Shown in pieces: positions 25,401 through 33,692 of a DNA stretch of 33,695 nt. Every line of letters starts with the position of its first letter. Position 1 is the first letter of the stretch. A program made the translations under genes and the position numbers. A model generated the notes under the pieces. The model did not search any database. It saw only the letters and a program-made list of their open reading frames with translations, and was not told the origin of the DNA. The stretch lies in NCBI GenBank assembly GCA_002422425.1, contig DIVG01000078.1:1-33695 (forward strand). Reading direction: 5' to 3'. The DNA is from Akkermansiaceae bacterium UBA6138 (lineage in GTDB: Bacteria; Verrucomicrobiota; Verrucomicrobiia; Verrucomicrobiales; DEV007).

Positions 25401-26285
25401 ATGAGCGCTGAACCTCTCCAAATCTACATCGACGGGAACTTCTATCCGCAGGCGGATGCGAAGATCTCCGTCTTCGACCACGGCCTGCTTTACGGAGACG
25501 GCGTCTTTGAAGGAATCCGGTTTTATAACGACCGCGTCTTCCGACTCGAGCAGCACATCGACCGCCTTTTTGACTCGGCCAAAGCGATCCACCTCACCAT
25601 CCCCGCCACACGGGCCGAGGTCTGCGAGATGACGCTCGCCACGATCCGCAAAAACAACCTCCACGACGGCTACGTGCGCCTTGTAGTGACCCGCGGGGTC
25701 GGCTCGCTCGGTCTCAGCCCCTATCATTGCAAGCAGGCTTCCATCATCGTGATCGCCTCGACGATCTCGCTCTATCCGGCTGAAAAGTATGAGAAAGGCC
25801 TCATCCTCGCGACCTGCGGCACCCGTCGCCCTTCTCACGACTCCCTCTCGCCCGCAGTGAAGTCACTGAACTACCTCAGCAACATCATGGCCAAAATCGA
25901 GGCGATGGCCGCCGGCGCCGAGGAAGGCGTCATGCTCAATCCCGCCGGCTATGTCGCCGAGTGCACCGGGGACAACATCTTTGTCGTCAAAAACGGCGTC
26001 ATTTACACCCCCACGGTCGGCTCGGGCTCGCTCTACGGGATCACCCGCAAAGTCGTCATGGAACTCGCGGCCGAAGCCGGGTTCGAACTCCACGAGATCG
26101 AAATGAGCCGCTACGATCTCTACACCGCGGACGAGGTTTTCCTCACCGGGACCGCCGCCGAGGTGGTCCCCGTCGCCGAGTATGACAAGCGCCTCATCGG
26201 TGAAGGCGGCCCCGGCCCAATCACAAAACAGCTCATCGCGGCCTTCCGGAATCTTGTGCAAACCACCGGTAGCCCGATTTACTAA
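25401..26285 (+). CDS. ilvE: Branched-chain-amino-acid aminotransferase (class IV PLP enzyme)
   Basis: The 294-residue fold-type IV aminotransferase shows GDGVFEGIRFYNDRVFRLEQH (DHGLLYGDGVFEGIR at 26-40), the PLP lysine K154 in SPAVKSLNYLSN, E187 in VAECTGDNIFVVKNG, and DEVFLTGTAAEVVPV near the C-terminus. The catalytic pattern fits IlvE, which makes or degrades Leu, Ile and Val, better than D-amino-acid aminotransferase, but the subgroup is a judgement. The ATG at 25401 begins the domain; an earlier in-frame ATG at 25326 overlaps the sufS stop region and adds non-domain residues. The gene lies 77 bases upstream of mcsA on the same strand. Confidence 0.88.
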   Translation: MSAEPLQIYIDGNFYPQADAKISVFDHGLLYGDGVFEGIRFYNDRVFRLEQHIDRLFDSAKAIHLTIPATRAEVCEMTLATIRKNNLHDGYVRLVVTRGVGSLGLSPYHCKQASIIVIASTISLYPAEKYEKGLILATCGTRRPSHDSLSPAVKSLNYLSNIMAKIEAMAAGAEEGVMLNPAGYVAECTGDNIFVVKNGVIYTPTVGSGSLYGITRKVVMELAAEAGFELHEIEMSRYDLYTADEVFLTGTAAEVVPVAEYDKRLIGEGGPGPITKQLIAAFRNLVQTTGSPIY

Positions 26286-26306
26286 ACTGATTTTCCGACG
26301 TAAACT
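26278..26306 (+). promoter_or_regulatory. Candidate promoter for mcsA-mcsB-clpC
   Basis: TTTACT at 26278-26283 and TAAACT at 26301-26306 (4 of 6 each to consensus) are spaced by 17 bp. They start at the last bases of ilvE and would give a leader of about 50 bases to the mcsA ATG at 26363. No CtsR-type heptad operator repeat was recognised in the leader. Consensus-only support. Confidence 0.3.
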
Positions 26307-26362
26307 ATTCCCGGTGTTTTGTAGCCGACTACTCCACGGAACCAGCACCTTCCGGGAATCCA

Positions 26363-26905
26363 ATGAACTGTGACCTCTGTCAGACCGAAAAAGCGACAAT
26401 ATTCTTCAGCCAGATGGTTGAAGGGACATTGCAAAAGGTCAATCTCTGCAAGTGCTGCGCCGACGACAAGGGTGTCACGGATCCGACCGGATTCGCCCTC
26501 GCCGACATGCTTGAGGGGATGGGGCAGCAAACTTCACTGGACCATCCCATGAACAAGGACGACCTCGTCTGCGGCAGTTGCGGTTTTTCCCAGACTGATT
26601 TCAAAAAGACCGGCCGCTTCGGTTGCGCCGATTGCTACCACGTCTTCGACGAAGGGCTCGACGGACTCCTTGAGGCGATGCACAAGCATACCCAGCACGT
26701 CGGCAAAGTGCCCGCGACCTTTCCGGATCTCCCCGCTCTGCCCGAGGCCGACCTTCATGACCTTCCACCCGAACCGACCCGTCCGAACAAATTGAGCGAA
26801 CTCAAAGAAGCGCTGTCCAAATCGGTGGAGGATGAGGATTATGAAGAGGCCGCCCGCCTGCGGGATGCCATATCGCAGCTGGAAACCCAGCATAGTGAAT
26901 CGTAA
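26363..26905 (+). CDS. mcsA: McsA-type zinc-finger protein, activator of the McsB arginine kinase
   Basis: The 180-residue protein has two N-terminal Cys pairs, C3-C6 (MNCDLC) and C29/C32 (LCKCC), and a second four-Cys unit C70-C73 (CGSC) with C88-C91 (CADC). These bind metal in McsA proteins. A C-terminal UVR motif follows at about 144-178 (KLSELKEALSKSVEDEDYEE), shared with UvrB/UvrC and with the ClpC middle region. McsA is known to bind and activate McsB, and mcsB follows 66 bases downstream. The ATG at 26363 places the first zinc Cys immediately after the start, as expected. No Shine-Dalgarno is evident. Together with clpC this forms a protein-quality-control operon. Confidence 0.92.
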   Translation: MNCDLCQTEKATIFFSQMVEGTLQKVNLCKCCADDKGVTDPTGFALADMLEGMGQQTSLDHPMNKDDLVCGSCGFSQTDFKKTGRFGCADCYHVFDEGLDGLLEAMHKHTQHVGKVPATFPDLPALPEADLHDLPPEPTRPNKLSELKEALSKSVEDEDYEEAARLRDAISQLETQHSES

Positions 26906-26971
26906 TTCCCGACTTCCTGCAACCAAATGGCACTGCGGGTGCTCTCTCGCCAACCCACGCTTCCTGCGACT

Positions 26972-28075
26972 ATGCGCTTCTCTACCCTCCTGAAGAAACC
27001 GGCCGAATGGATGAGGACCCCCGGTCCCGAGAGCGACATCGTCATGACGAGCCGCGTCCGTCTTGCCCGCAACCTCGTCGGGCACCCCTTCCCCGGCTGG
27101 GCCCGAAAAGAAGACCGGCACCTTGTCATGGAGGCGGTCAGGCCCGTCCTCGAAGAACTCGTCGAGATGAAGGACTCCTTCTCCGAAGAAATGACAAAGC
27201 TCACCGCCATCGAGAAGCAGGTTCTCGTCGAGCGCCATCTCATTTCCCGCGAACACGCCGCCAAAGGCCCCGGCTGCGGCACCGTGATGAACCGCAAGCA
27301 GACCATCAGCGTGATGATCAACGAGGAGGATCACCTCCGCATGCAGGCGATCCGGCCGGGCCTGCAGTTGCTCTCCGCCTACCGCGCCCTCGACCAGATC
27401 GACACCCAGCTTGAGGGCGAGCTGCCCTACGCCTTCGATCATCAATACGGCTACCTCACCGCCTGCCCGACCAATCTCGGCACGGGGATGCGGGCTTCGG
27501 CGATGCTTCACCTCCCCGGACTCGTCCTCAGCGAGCAGATCAGCCAGACCATCGCCGGCGCCAACAAGATCGGCCTCGCCGTCCGCGGACTTTACGGCGA
27601 AGGCACCGAGGCTCTCGCCAATCTTTTCCAGATTTCGAATCAGAACACCCTTGGGGCGAAGGAAGAAGAAATCATCGCCCATCTCGACCGGGTCATCGCC
27701 CAGCTTATCGCCAATGAGAAAAACGCCCGGATGAAAATCCTCGAGGACAGGCCCACGATGATGCAGGACCAGATCGGCCGCGCCTACGCCGTGCTCAAGT
27801 TTGCCCACATTATTTCCTCGAAAGAGGCGCTGAATCACCTTTCCATGATCCGCCTTGGTTGCGACCTCGGCTTTATCCCCGAGGAGGAGCGCGAGACCAT
27901 CACCGTGCTGCTCACCGAGATACAACCCGCCCACCTCCAGATCTCTGCGAAACGTAAACTTTCCCCGGAGGAAAGGGACATTTTGCGTGCCGACATTATT
28001 CGTTCTAGCTTAAATGGCCTGACGCCTCCTGATTTTAGTACTATATTGACCGAAAGGGACAACGACGATGAATAA
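26972..28075 (+). CDS. mcsB: Protein-arginine kinase McsB
   Basis: The 367-residue kinase phosphorylates Arg residues on damaged proteins to mark them for ClpC-ClpP degradation. It closely parallels the remembered B. subtilis McsB: WMRTPGPESDIVMTSRVRLARN (13-34), VERHLIS, VMINEEDHLRMQ (115-126), YLTACPTNLGTGMRAS (161-176) with the catalytic Cys C165, YGEGTEA (208-214) and the allosteric phospho-Arg site RDILRA (335-340). The start at 26972 aligns with McsB; 26927 would add 15 residues with no match. Its last 8 bases overlap the clpC start (ATGAATAA), so the two are translationally coupled. No ctsR gene precedes it. Confidence 0.95.
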   Translation: MRFSTLLKKPAEWMRTPGPESDIVMTSRVRLARNLVGHPFPGWARKEDRHLVMEAVRPVLEELVEMKDSFSEEMTKLTAIEKQVLVERHLISREHAAKGPGCGTVMNRKQTISVMINEEDHLRMQAIRPGLQLLSAYRALDQIDTQLEGELPYAFDHQYGYLTACPTNLGTGMRASAMLHLPGLVLSEQISQTIAGANKIGLAVRGLYGEGTEALANLFQISNQNTLGAKEEEIIAHLDRVIAQLIANEKNARMKILEDRPTMMQDQIGRAYAVLKFAHIISSKEALNHLSMIRLGCDLGFIPEEERETITVLLTEIQPAHLQISAKRKLSPEERDILRADIIRSSLNGLTPPDFSTILTERDNDDE

Positions 28076-30599
28076 TTTTACCCCAAGAGCTCAGCAGGTT
28101 CTCGCCCTCGCCCGAAAAGAGGCAGACCGGTTCAACCACAACTACGTCGGGACGGAGCATCTCCTCCTCGGCCTCATCAAACTGGGTCAGGGCGTCGCCG
28201 TCAATGTCCTCCATAAGATGAATCTCGATCTCGAGACTGTGCGTCTCGAGGTCGAGAAACAGGTCGGAAATGGTCCCGAAACAAAGATGGTGGGTAATAT
28301 CCCCTACACTCCCCGGGTAAAGAAAGTCCTCGCCCTCGCCGGTAAAGAAGCCAAGGCGCTCAATCACAGCTACGTCGGGACCGAACATATCCTCCTGGGC
28401 CTCCTCCGCGAAGGGGATGGCGTCGCTGCCCGCGTCCTCAAAAATCTCGAAGTCGATATCGAGAGGACTCGCAACGAGATCCTTCGCGAACTGGATCCGA
28501 ACTTTTCCGGAAACAGCGTTGAAGATGACGACAACGAATACGAAGACGCGGGCAATGCCGGACGCAAAGAAGGTAAGACCCCCGCTCTCAAGGCCTTTGG
28601 CCGCGACCTCACCGAACTCGCCCACAGTGCCGAACTCGATCCAGTGATCGGCCGCAGCGGCGAAATCGAGCGCGTCATCCAGATTCTCTGCCGCCGCACG
28701 AAAAACAATCCCGTCCTGATTGGTGAAGCCGGCGTCGGCAAGACCGCCATCGCCGAGGGGCTCGCGCAGGAGATCGCCTCGGGCAACGTCCCCGAGCTGC
28801 TCCGCGACAAAAAAGTCATCACCCTCGACCTCGCCCTCATGGTTGCAGGCACCAAGTACCGCGGCCAGTTCGAAGAGCGCATCAAGGCCGTCATGGACGA
28901 GATCAAGCGTTCGAAAAACGTCATTCTCTTCATCGACGAGCTTCACACCATCGTCGGCGCCGGATCAGCTGAAGGGGCTATGGACGCCTCGAACATTATC
29001 AAACCGGCCCTGAGCCGCGGCGAGCTGCAGTGCATTGGTGCCACAACGATGAACGAATACCGCAAGTTCATCGAGAAAGATGCCGCCCTTGAGCGCCGTT
29101 TCCAGCAAGTGAAAGTGGAGGAGCCCAATGTCGAAGACGCCATCCTCATTCTCCAGGGGTTGCGTTCGAAGTATGAGGCCCACCACAAGGCCCACTACAC
29201 CAACGAGGCCATTGAAGCGTGCGTGAGACTCTCCGCCCGCTACCTCACGGGGCGTTTCCTCCCCGACAAAGCGATCGACATCCTCGACGAAGCCGGGGCC
29301 CGCTCCCGCATTGCTTCGATGACCCGCCCGCCCGAGATCAAAGGCCTCGAGGCCGAGATCGAAGCGATCGTGGGCGAGAAAGAGGCCGCGATCAAAAATC
29401 AGGACTTCGAGAACGCCGCAGCGCTGCGTGACAAAGAAAAAAACAAACGGCAGGAGGTCGAGGACATCCTCACGAACTGGCGCGCCGTCAACGAAGAGAA
29501 GATCGTCACCGTCGAGGAAGACGATATCATGACAGTCGTCGCGAAGTGGACCGGCGTTCCGCTTCAGCGCATGGAGGAAAAAGAGACCGAGAAACTTCTC
29601 AAGATGGAGGACGAGCTCAAGAGCCGCGTCATCGGCCAGGATGAAGCCGTCGTTGCGATTTCCCGCGCCCTTCGCCGCAGCCGCGCCGACCTCAAGGATC
29701 CGCGCCGTCCGATCGGTTCGTTCATTTTCCTGGGTCCCACCGGCGTCGGCAAGACCTACCTCGCGCGGAACCTCGCTGAGTTCATGTTCGGCGACAAAGA
29801 GGCTCTCATCCAAATCGACATGTCCGAATACATGGAGAAATTCACGAGCAGCCGACTTATCGGTTCGCCGCCCGGCTATGTCGGGTATGAAGAGGGTGGT
29901 CAGCTCTCCGAGGCGGTGCGCCGCCGCCCCTACTCTGTCGTGCTCTTCGACGAAATCGAAAAGGCCCACCCTGACGTCATGAACCTGCTCCTTCAGATCC
30001 TGGAAGAGGGCATCATCACCGACAGTCTCGGACGCAAGATCGATTTCCGGAACACCATCATCATCATGACCACGAACGTGGGTGCCGATGTCATCAAACG
30101 CCAGGTCAACCTCGGCTTCGGCGCCATGGGTGGCGGCGATGAGAACTACGACAACATGCGCGACAAGATTCTTGATCGTGCCAAAGAAGCCTTCAAGCCC
30201 GAGTTCCTCAACCGTCTCGATGAAAAGATCGTCTTCCACGTCCTCGACCGCGAGAATCTCATCCAGATTGTCGATCTCGAGATCAACACCGTCGTGAAGC
30301 GTCTCGCCGGGAAGAATATCCACCTGAAGCTCGACAAAAAGGCCAAAGAGTTCCTCATCGAGCAGGGCTACGATCCGAACTACGGGGCCCGCCCCATGCG
30401 CCGGGCCGTCGAACGCCACATCGAGGATCCGCTTGCCGAACACCTTCTCCGGGGAGACATCGCCGCCGGTCATACCGTCAAGATCACCCACAAAAAGGAC
30501 GAGAAATACCTCAGTTTCCGCCCGGTCGGGGTCGATGAGAGCGAGACCGACGAAGCCGTCGAGCCGGCAATCGAGCCAGTAAACTCGGCCGAAGGCTGA
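28068..30599 (+). CDS. clpC: ATP-dependent Clp protease ATP-binding subunit ClpC
   Basis: The 843-residue AAA+ unfoldase works with ClpP. It has two N-terminal Clp_N repeats (about 5-70 and 80-145, each with YVGTEH), the first AAA domain with GEAGVGKT (219-226), a middle region with a UVR-like helical stretch (EKEAAIKNQDFENAAALRDK), and a second AAA domain with GPTGVGKT (556-563) and SEYMEKF. A hydrophobic loop VNLGFGAM is positioned like the ClpP-binding LGF loop. The C-terminal domain contains NRLDEKIVF and GYDPNYGARPMRR. It overlaps mcsB by 8 bases, and the intrinsic terminator follows 27 bases after the stop. The antisense open frames across it are shadows. Confidence 0.97.
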   Translation: MNNFTPRAQQVLALARKEADRFNHNYVGTEHLLLGLIKLGQGVAVNVLHKMNLDLETVRLEVEKQVGNGPETKMVGNIPYTPRVKKVLALAGKEAKALNHSYVGTEHILLGLLREGDGVAARVLKNLEVDIERTRNEILRELDPNFSGNSVEDDDNEYEDAGNAGRKEGKTPALKAFGRDLTELAHSAELDPVIGRSGEIERVIQILCRRTKNNPVLIGEAGVGKTAIAEGLAQEIASGNVPELLRDKKVITLDLALMVAGTKYRGQFEERIKAVMDEIKRSKNVILFIDELHTIVGAGSAEGAMDASNIIKPALSRGELQCIGATTMNEYRKFIEKDAALERRFQQVKVEEPNVEDAILILQGLRSKYEAHHKAHYTNEAIEACVRLSARYLTGRFLPDKAIDILDEAGARSRIASMTRPPEIKGLEAEIEAIVGEKEAAIKNQDFENAAALRDKEKNKRQEVEDILTNWRAVNEEKIVTVEEDDIMTVVAKWTGVPLQRMEEKETEKLLKMEDELKSRVIGQDEAVVAISRALRRSRADLKDPRRPIGSFIFLGPTGVGKTYLARNLAEFMFGDKEALIQIDMSEYMEKFTSSRLIGSPPGYVGYEEGGQLSEAVRRRPYSVVLFDEIEKAHPDVMNLLLQILEEGIITDSLGRKIDFRNTIIIMTTNVGADVIKRQVNLGFGAMGGGDENYDNMRDKILDRAKEAFKPEFLNRLDEKIVFHVLDRENLIQIVDLEINTVVKRLAGKNIHLKLDKKAKEFLIEQGYDPNYGARPMRRAVERHIEDPLAEHLLRGDIAAGHTVKITHKKDEKYLSFRPVGVDESETDEAVEPAIEPVNSAEG

Positions 30600-30625
30600 T
30601 CCGGCGCGGTCAAAACTTCACCAAC

Positions 30626-30655
30626 AAAAAGCCGGGACTTGCTCCCGGCTTTTTT
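30626..30655 (+). terminator. Rho-independent terminator after clpC
   Basis: AGCCGGGA at 30630-30637 pairs perfectly with TCCCGGCT at 30643-30650 around a 5-base loop, extended by the A-run at 30626-30629 pairing with the following T-run. A run of T at 30651-30655 completes the classical form. It closes the mcsA-mcsB-clpC unit. Confidence 0.9.
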
Positions 30656-30680
30656 GTGTCCTCGCGCTGCCGGAAAAGTA

Positions 30681-30701
30681 GCATGGGCATCCTGCCCATG
30701 C
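30681..30701. repeat. Perfect 9-bp hairpin resembling a dispersed REP-like element
   Basis: GCATGGGCA at 30681-30689 and TGCCCATGC at 30693-30701 form a perfect 9-bp inverted repeat with a 3-base loop, 26 bases after the clpC terminator. There is no T-run, so it is not a second terminator. The following sequence to the next gene end at 30874 holds nothing I can assign. A dispersed-element role is inferred from form only. Confidence 0.5.
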
Positions 30702-30873
30702 CCTCCCCCTCGACGCCCGTGTGCCGCGACACGCAGTCAGCTCTCATCTCCCGCCTCCTCTCGGAATAGCTGCCCGGTGTCGGAATCAGCGCATGACTGA
30801 GCCATATCAGGCTGGATTGTTCAGGGGCTATCGTTCGCCGTCAACGGATGCCTCCATCGGGCCTGCCCGGCAA

Positions 30874-31944
30874 TTACCCCGCCCCCAACACTTCGGCAAT
30901 GACCTGCGCATACATACGGTGCTCGGCTTCGTGGATCCTTGCGGTCAAACTCTCCGCAGTATCCCCTTCCCGAATCTCGACACGATCCTGTTTAAGGATC
31001 CTGCCGGTATCGACTCCGGCGTCGACGAGGTGCACGGTGCAGCCGGTCTCTTTTTCCCCCGCCTCGAGGGAACGCGCAACGGCGTTGCGGCCGGGATACT
31101 GCGGCAGCAGGGAGGGGTGAATATTGAGGATGCGCCCGGAAAAGGCACTTAGAAGCGGATCACGGAGGATGCGCATGAATCCGGCACAAGCGATGAGATC
31201 GACACCGAGCGACTTGAGTCGGTCGAGCATCTCTTTCAGGGCGGCATCGGTGAGTCGGCCACCTTTGTCAGTCCCGGGATCGATGACAAGGGCGGGGATG
31301 CCGTAACTTTCCGCGACTTTGAGGATGCCTGAACCGGGCACGTCCGACATGACCACGACGACCTCGGCGCAGGGACGTCCCTCACGGGCGGCCTCGATGA
31401 TCGCACGGGCATTGGAGCCCTTCCCCGATCCGAGGATGGCGATGCGGGGTGTCTTTTCGCCGCCGTCTCCGGCGAGCTTGGCAAGGGTGGCGCTGGTGGA
31501 TTTTCGGGGAACGAGGGAGAGGAGGCGGATCTCGACGCCGAGCCGGTCGAGGATGGCTTTTTCCTCGTCAATGAGGGAGTCGGGCGTGTAATCACCTCCC
31601 TTGCAGTAGACCTGAGGGCGGATCGCCTCGATCACTCCGCTAGCGCGGCGCTCTTCAAAAACGACGACACGATCAACGCACTCAAGAGCACAGAGCATCT
31701 CGGCCCGGTCTTCGGCGGAGTTGACAGGACGGCCAGGGCCTTTCAACTCCCGGACCGAGGCGTCGCCGTTGATCGCGACGACGAGGGCATCGCCGAGGGT
31801 GGCGGCCTCCTTAAGATAGCGGACGTGCCCAACGTGAAGAACATCAAAAACGCCATTGGTGAGCACGAGCTTTTTGCCCCGTTTCGACAGCTCGTCACGC
31901 AGGGTCGCGACTTCCTCGAGGGTGGTGAGATACCGTTCCGACAT
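30874..31944 (-). CDS. Fused heptose-1-phosphate adenylyltransferase (HldE C-terminal type) and phosphoribosylglycinamide formyltransferase (PurN)
   Basis: The 356-residue protein joins two enzymes. Residues 1-155 form a nucleotidyltransferase like the HldE/RfaE C-terminal domain: VLTNGVFDVLHVGHVRYL (27-44, with HVGH at 37-40), GRPVNSAEDR (71-80) and KGGDYTPDSL (115-124). This step makes ADP-heptose for lipopolysaccharide. Residues about 165-356 are PurN: LGSGKGSNARAII (171-183), GFMRIL (255-260), NIHPSLLPQYPG (274-285, N274 and H276) and D311 in VDAGVDTG. No kinase domain of HldE is present. The start at 31944 begins the domain. It is divergent from the aminopeptidase gene with a 61-bp gap. 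No frameshift is visible between the domains. Confidence 0.9.
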   Translation of the reverse strand: MSERYLTTLEEVATLRDELSKRGKKLVLTNGVFDVLHVGHVRYLKEAATLGDALVVAINGDASVRELKGPGRPVNSAEDRAEMLCALECVDRVVVFEERRASGVIEAIRPQVYCKGGDYTPDSLIDEEKAILDRLGVEIRLLSLVPRKSTSATLAKLAGDGGEKTPRIAILGSGKGSNARAIIEAAREGRPCAEVVVVMSDVPGSGILKVAESYGIPALVIDPGTDKGGRLTDAALKEMLDRLKSLGVDLIACAGFMRILRDPLLSAFSGRILNIHPSLLPQYPGRNAVARSLEAGEKETGCTVHLVDAGVDTGRILKQDRVEIREGDTAESLTARIHEAEHRMYAQVIAEVLGAG

Positions 31945-32005
31945 CCTCGCAACTACGCTGTATTTTCCGCTTTTCACAATCCGGTTTTCCACGGACTGTA
32001 GGCCC

Positions 32006-33103
32006 ATGCACGATCCCCGCATTGATCAACTGGCCCGCCAACTGGTGAGATACTCAACCGCCACCCAAAAGGGCGAAAACGTCCTCATCGAACTTTTTGA
32101 TGTGCCCGAGGAAGTGGGCATCGCCCTCGTTCGGGAGGTGCGTGCGGTCAAGGCGACGCCCTTCATCAACATACACAGTGCCAAAATCGCCCGGGAGATG
32201 GCACGCGGCGCGACCGAAGATCAATATACGATCGTGGCGAAAAACGCGATGCACCAGATGAAGACAATGGACTGCTATATCGCGATCCGCGGAAGCCACA
32301 ACGTCAATGAACTATCGGACGTGCCATCGAAAAACATGCAGATGATCTCTTCGAAGATGCGCCCTGTCCTGAACGAGCGGATCAACAACACCCGTTGGTG
32401 CGTGCTGCGCTGGCCGCACCCCTCGATGGCGCAGAGCGCGGGGATGTCGACGGAGGCTTTTGAGGATTTCTATTTCCGCGTTTGTCTGCTCAATTACGCT
32501 AAGCTGAAGAAGGGCATGGACGCTCTCAGCAAGCTGATGACCGAGGCGAAAGACGTCCACATCACCGGCCCGGGCACAGACCTGCGCTTCAGCATCGCCG
32601 GTATTCCGGGCATCGCCTGCGGCGGTTCGCACAATATTCCGGACGGCGAGTGTTTCACCGCCCCGGTGAAAACCTCGGTCGAGGGTGTCATCAGCTACAA
32701 CGCGCCATCGATCTACCAGGGCATCGCTTTCGATAATGTGAAGCTAGAGTTCAAACAGGGCAGGATCGTGAAGGCGACGGCGAACAACACGAAAGCGATC
32801 AACAAGATCTTCGACACCGATCCGGGGGCCCGTTACATCGGGGAATTCGCGATCGGATTTAATCCCGAGATCAAGGAGCCGATGCGCGACATCCTTTTCG
32901 ACGAGAAGATCGCGGGCAGCTTCCACTTCACGCCCGGACAGGCTTACGAGGTGGCGGACAACGGCAACCGCAGCTCAGTACACTGGGACCTTGTCAACAT
33001 CCAGCGTCCGGACTACGGCGGCGGCGAGATCCGCTTCGACGGCGAAGTGATCCGCCGCAACGGCCAGTTCCTCCCCAGGGCGCTGCAGGTCCTGAACTAC
33101 TGA
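32006..33103 (+). CDS. M29-family aminopeptidase (thermophilic aminopeptidase type)
   Basis: The 365-residue cytoplasmic two-metal peptidase removes N-terminal residues. Family marks are PDGECFTAPVKTSVEG with the metal-ligand Glu, YIGEFAIGFNP with the next Glu, DEKIAGSFHF with its Glu and His, and SSVHWDLV supplying the final His/Asp metal pair. The ATG at 32006 was preferred to an in-frame ATG at 31856, which lies inside the divergent fusion gene and would add 50 residues. The N-terminal MHDPRIDQLARQLVRYS matches the usual M29 beginning. No signal peptide is seen, fitting cytoplasmic peptide turnover. No clear Shine-Dalgarno is visible. Confidence 0.9.
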   Translation: MHDPRIDQLARQLVRYSTATQKGENVLIELFDVPEEVGIALVREVRAVKATPFINIHSAKIAREMARGATEDQYTIVAKNAMHQMKTMDCYIAIRGSHNVNELSDVPSKNMQMISSKMRPVLNERINNTRWCVLRWPHPSMAQSAGMSTEAFEDFYFRVCLLNYAKLKKGMDALSKLMTEAKDVHITGPGTDLRFSIAGIPGIACGGSHNIPDGECFTAPVKTSVEGVISYNAPSIYQGIAFDNVKLEFKQGRIVKATANNTKAINKIFDTDPGARYIGEFAIGFNPEIKEPMRDILFDEKIAGSFHFTPGQAYEVADNGNRSSVHWDLVNIQRPDYGGGEIRFDGEVIRRNGQFLPRALQVLNY

Positions 33104-33171
33104 GAAGTCCGAATTTTCCCGATCACTTCCCGGGGCGCCCCTCGCAAAAACCCGAGGCAGGAAGGGGAGCC

Positions 33172-33519
33172 TCACCTAACCCGCCGGAAGAGGTAATGGT
33201 TATCGCCGGTGACGGCCACAAACTCCCAGCCCCCGTCGTTCTCGACTTCCATGATCGTGCGCGGAAGCATCGCGACCTTGGCAATCTTGTCGACCATCTC
33301 CTTGGGAAAATTAATCTCCCCTTCCTCGCTGACCTCGATTCCCGCTTCGGTAGCCACCGCACGGAAACCGATACTGTCCATCTGCTCGGCATTGAGAGCT
33401 TTATACTCATAGCTGCCGGAACCACTGCCGGAACCGTCAAAAACGCCGAGACCGACAAGGAGATTAGCTAGAACAAGCAGCAGGATGGCAACAAGGAGAG
33501 ATATAATCGTGATTTTCAT
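33172..33519 (-). CDS. Small single-span membrane protein (unknown function)
   Basis: The 115-residue product has a short start (MKITI), a strongly hydrophobic segment at about 5-25 (ISLLVAILLLVLANLLVGLGV), and a Gly/Ser linker (DGSGSGSGS). A soluble domain of about 80 residues follows (YKALNAEQMDSIGFRAV through WEFVAVTGDNHYLFRRVR). The tail reads as a small alpha/beta unit. The family was not recognised, and the soluble part probably faces the periplasm or cytoplasm as an anchored domain. The ATG at 33519 begins the membrane segment. An in-frame extension to 33669 crosses the terminal hairpin and looks non-coding. There is no Shine-Dalgarno. Confidence 0.65.
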   Translation of the reverse strand: MKITIISLLVAILLLVLANLLVGLGVFDGSGSGSGSYEYKALNAEQMDSIGFRAVATEAGIEVSEEGEINFPKEMVDKIAKVAMLPRTIMEVENDGGWEFVAVTGDNHYLFRRVR

Positions 33520-33663
33520 AAGGAGATCGTTTTTGACTAGGAGTGAACTCAAGGAAACCAGAATCGGGCGCACGAGTAAAGGCTCAAGCTGAGAAACCAC
33601 CGGGCGGAGGCGCGACCCCACCGGTGCATCAAAGCTAAAATGCGCCGAAAGCGGGCCATCGTC

Positions 33664-33692
33664 CGGCACCCCCGGGATCTCTGAGGGTGCCG
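33664..33692. repeat. Inverted repeat near the right edge
   Basis: CGGCACCC at 33664-33671 and GGGTGCCG at 33685-33692 form a perfect 8-bp stem around a 13-base loop. No T-run follows within the window. Its context is cut off by the window end, so it could be a terminator arm of a neighbouring gene or part of a dispersed repeat. The remaining 33520-33663 holds nothing assignable. Confidence 0.35.

Noticed and set aside
26534..27934. 466-residue open frame on the minus strand
   Set aside because: It is antisense to mcsA and mcsB, both strongly identified. The composition is low-complexity Gly/Asp/Leu typical of a shadow frame.
28041..28946. 301-residue open frame on the minus strand
   Set aside because: It is antisense to the Clp_N repeats and first AAA domain of clpC.
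28965..30491. 508-residue open frame on the minus strand
   Set aside because: It lies wholly antisense to clpC, which has a complete set of AAA+ motifs. Long antisense frames are expected in GC-rich genes, and no motif was recognised.
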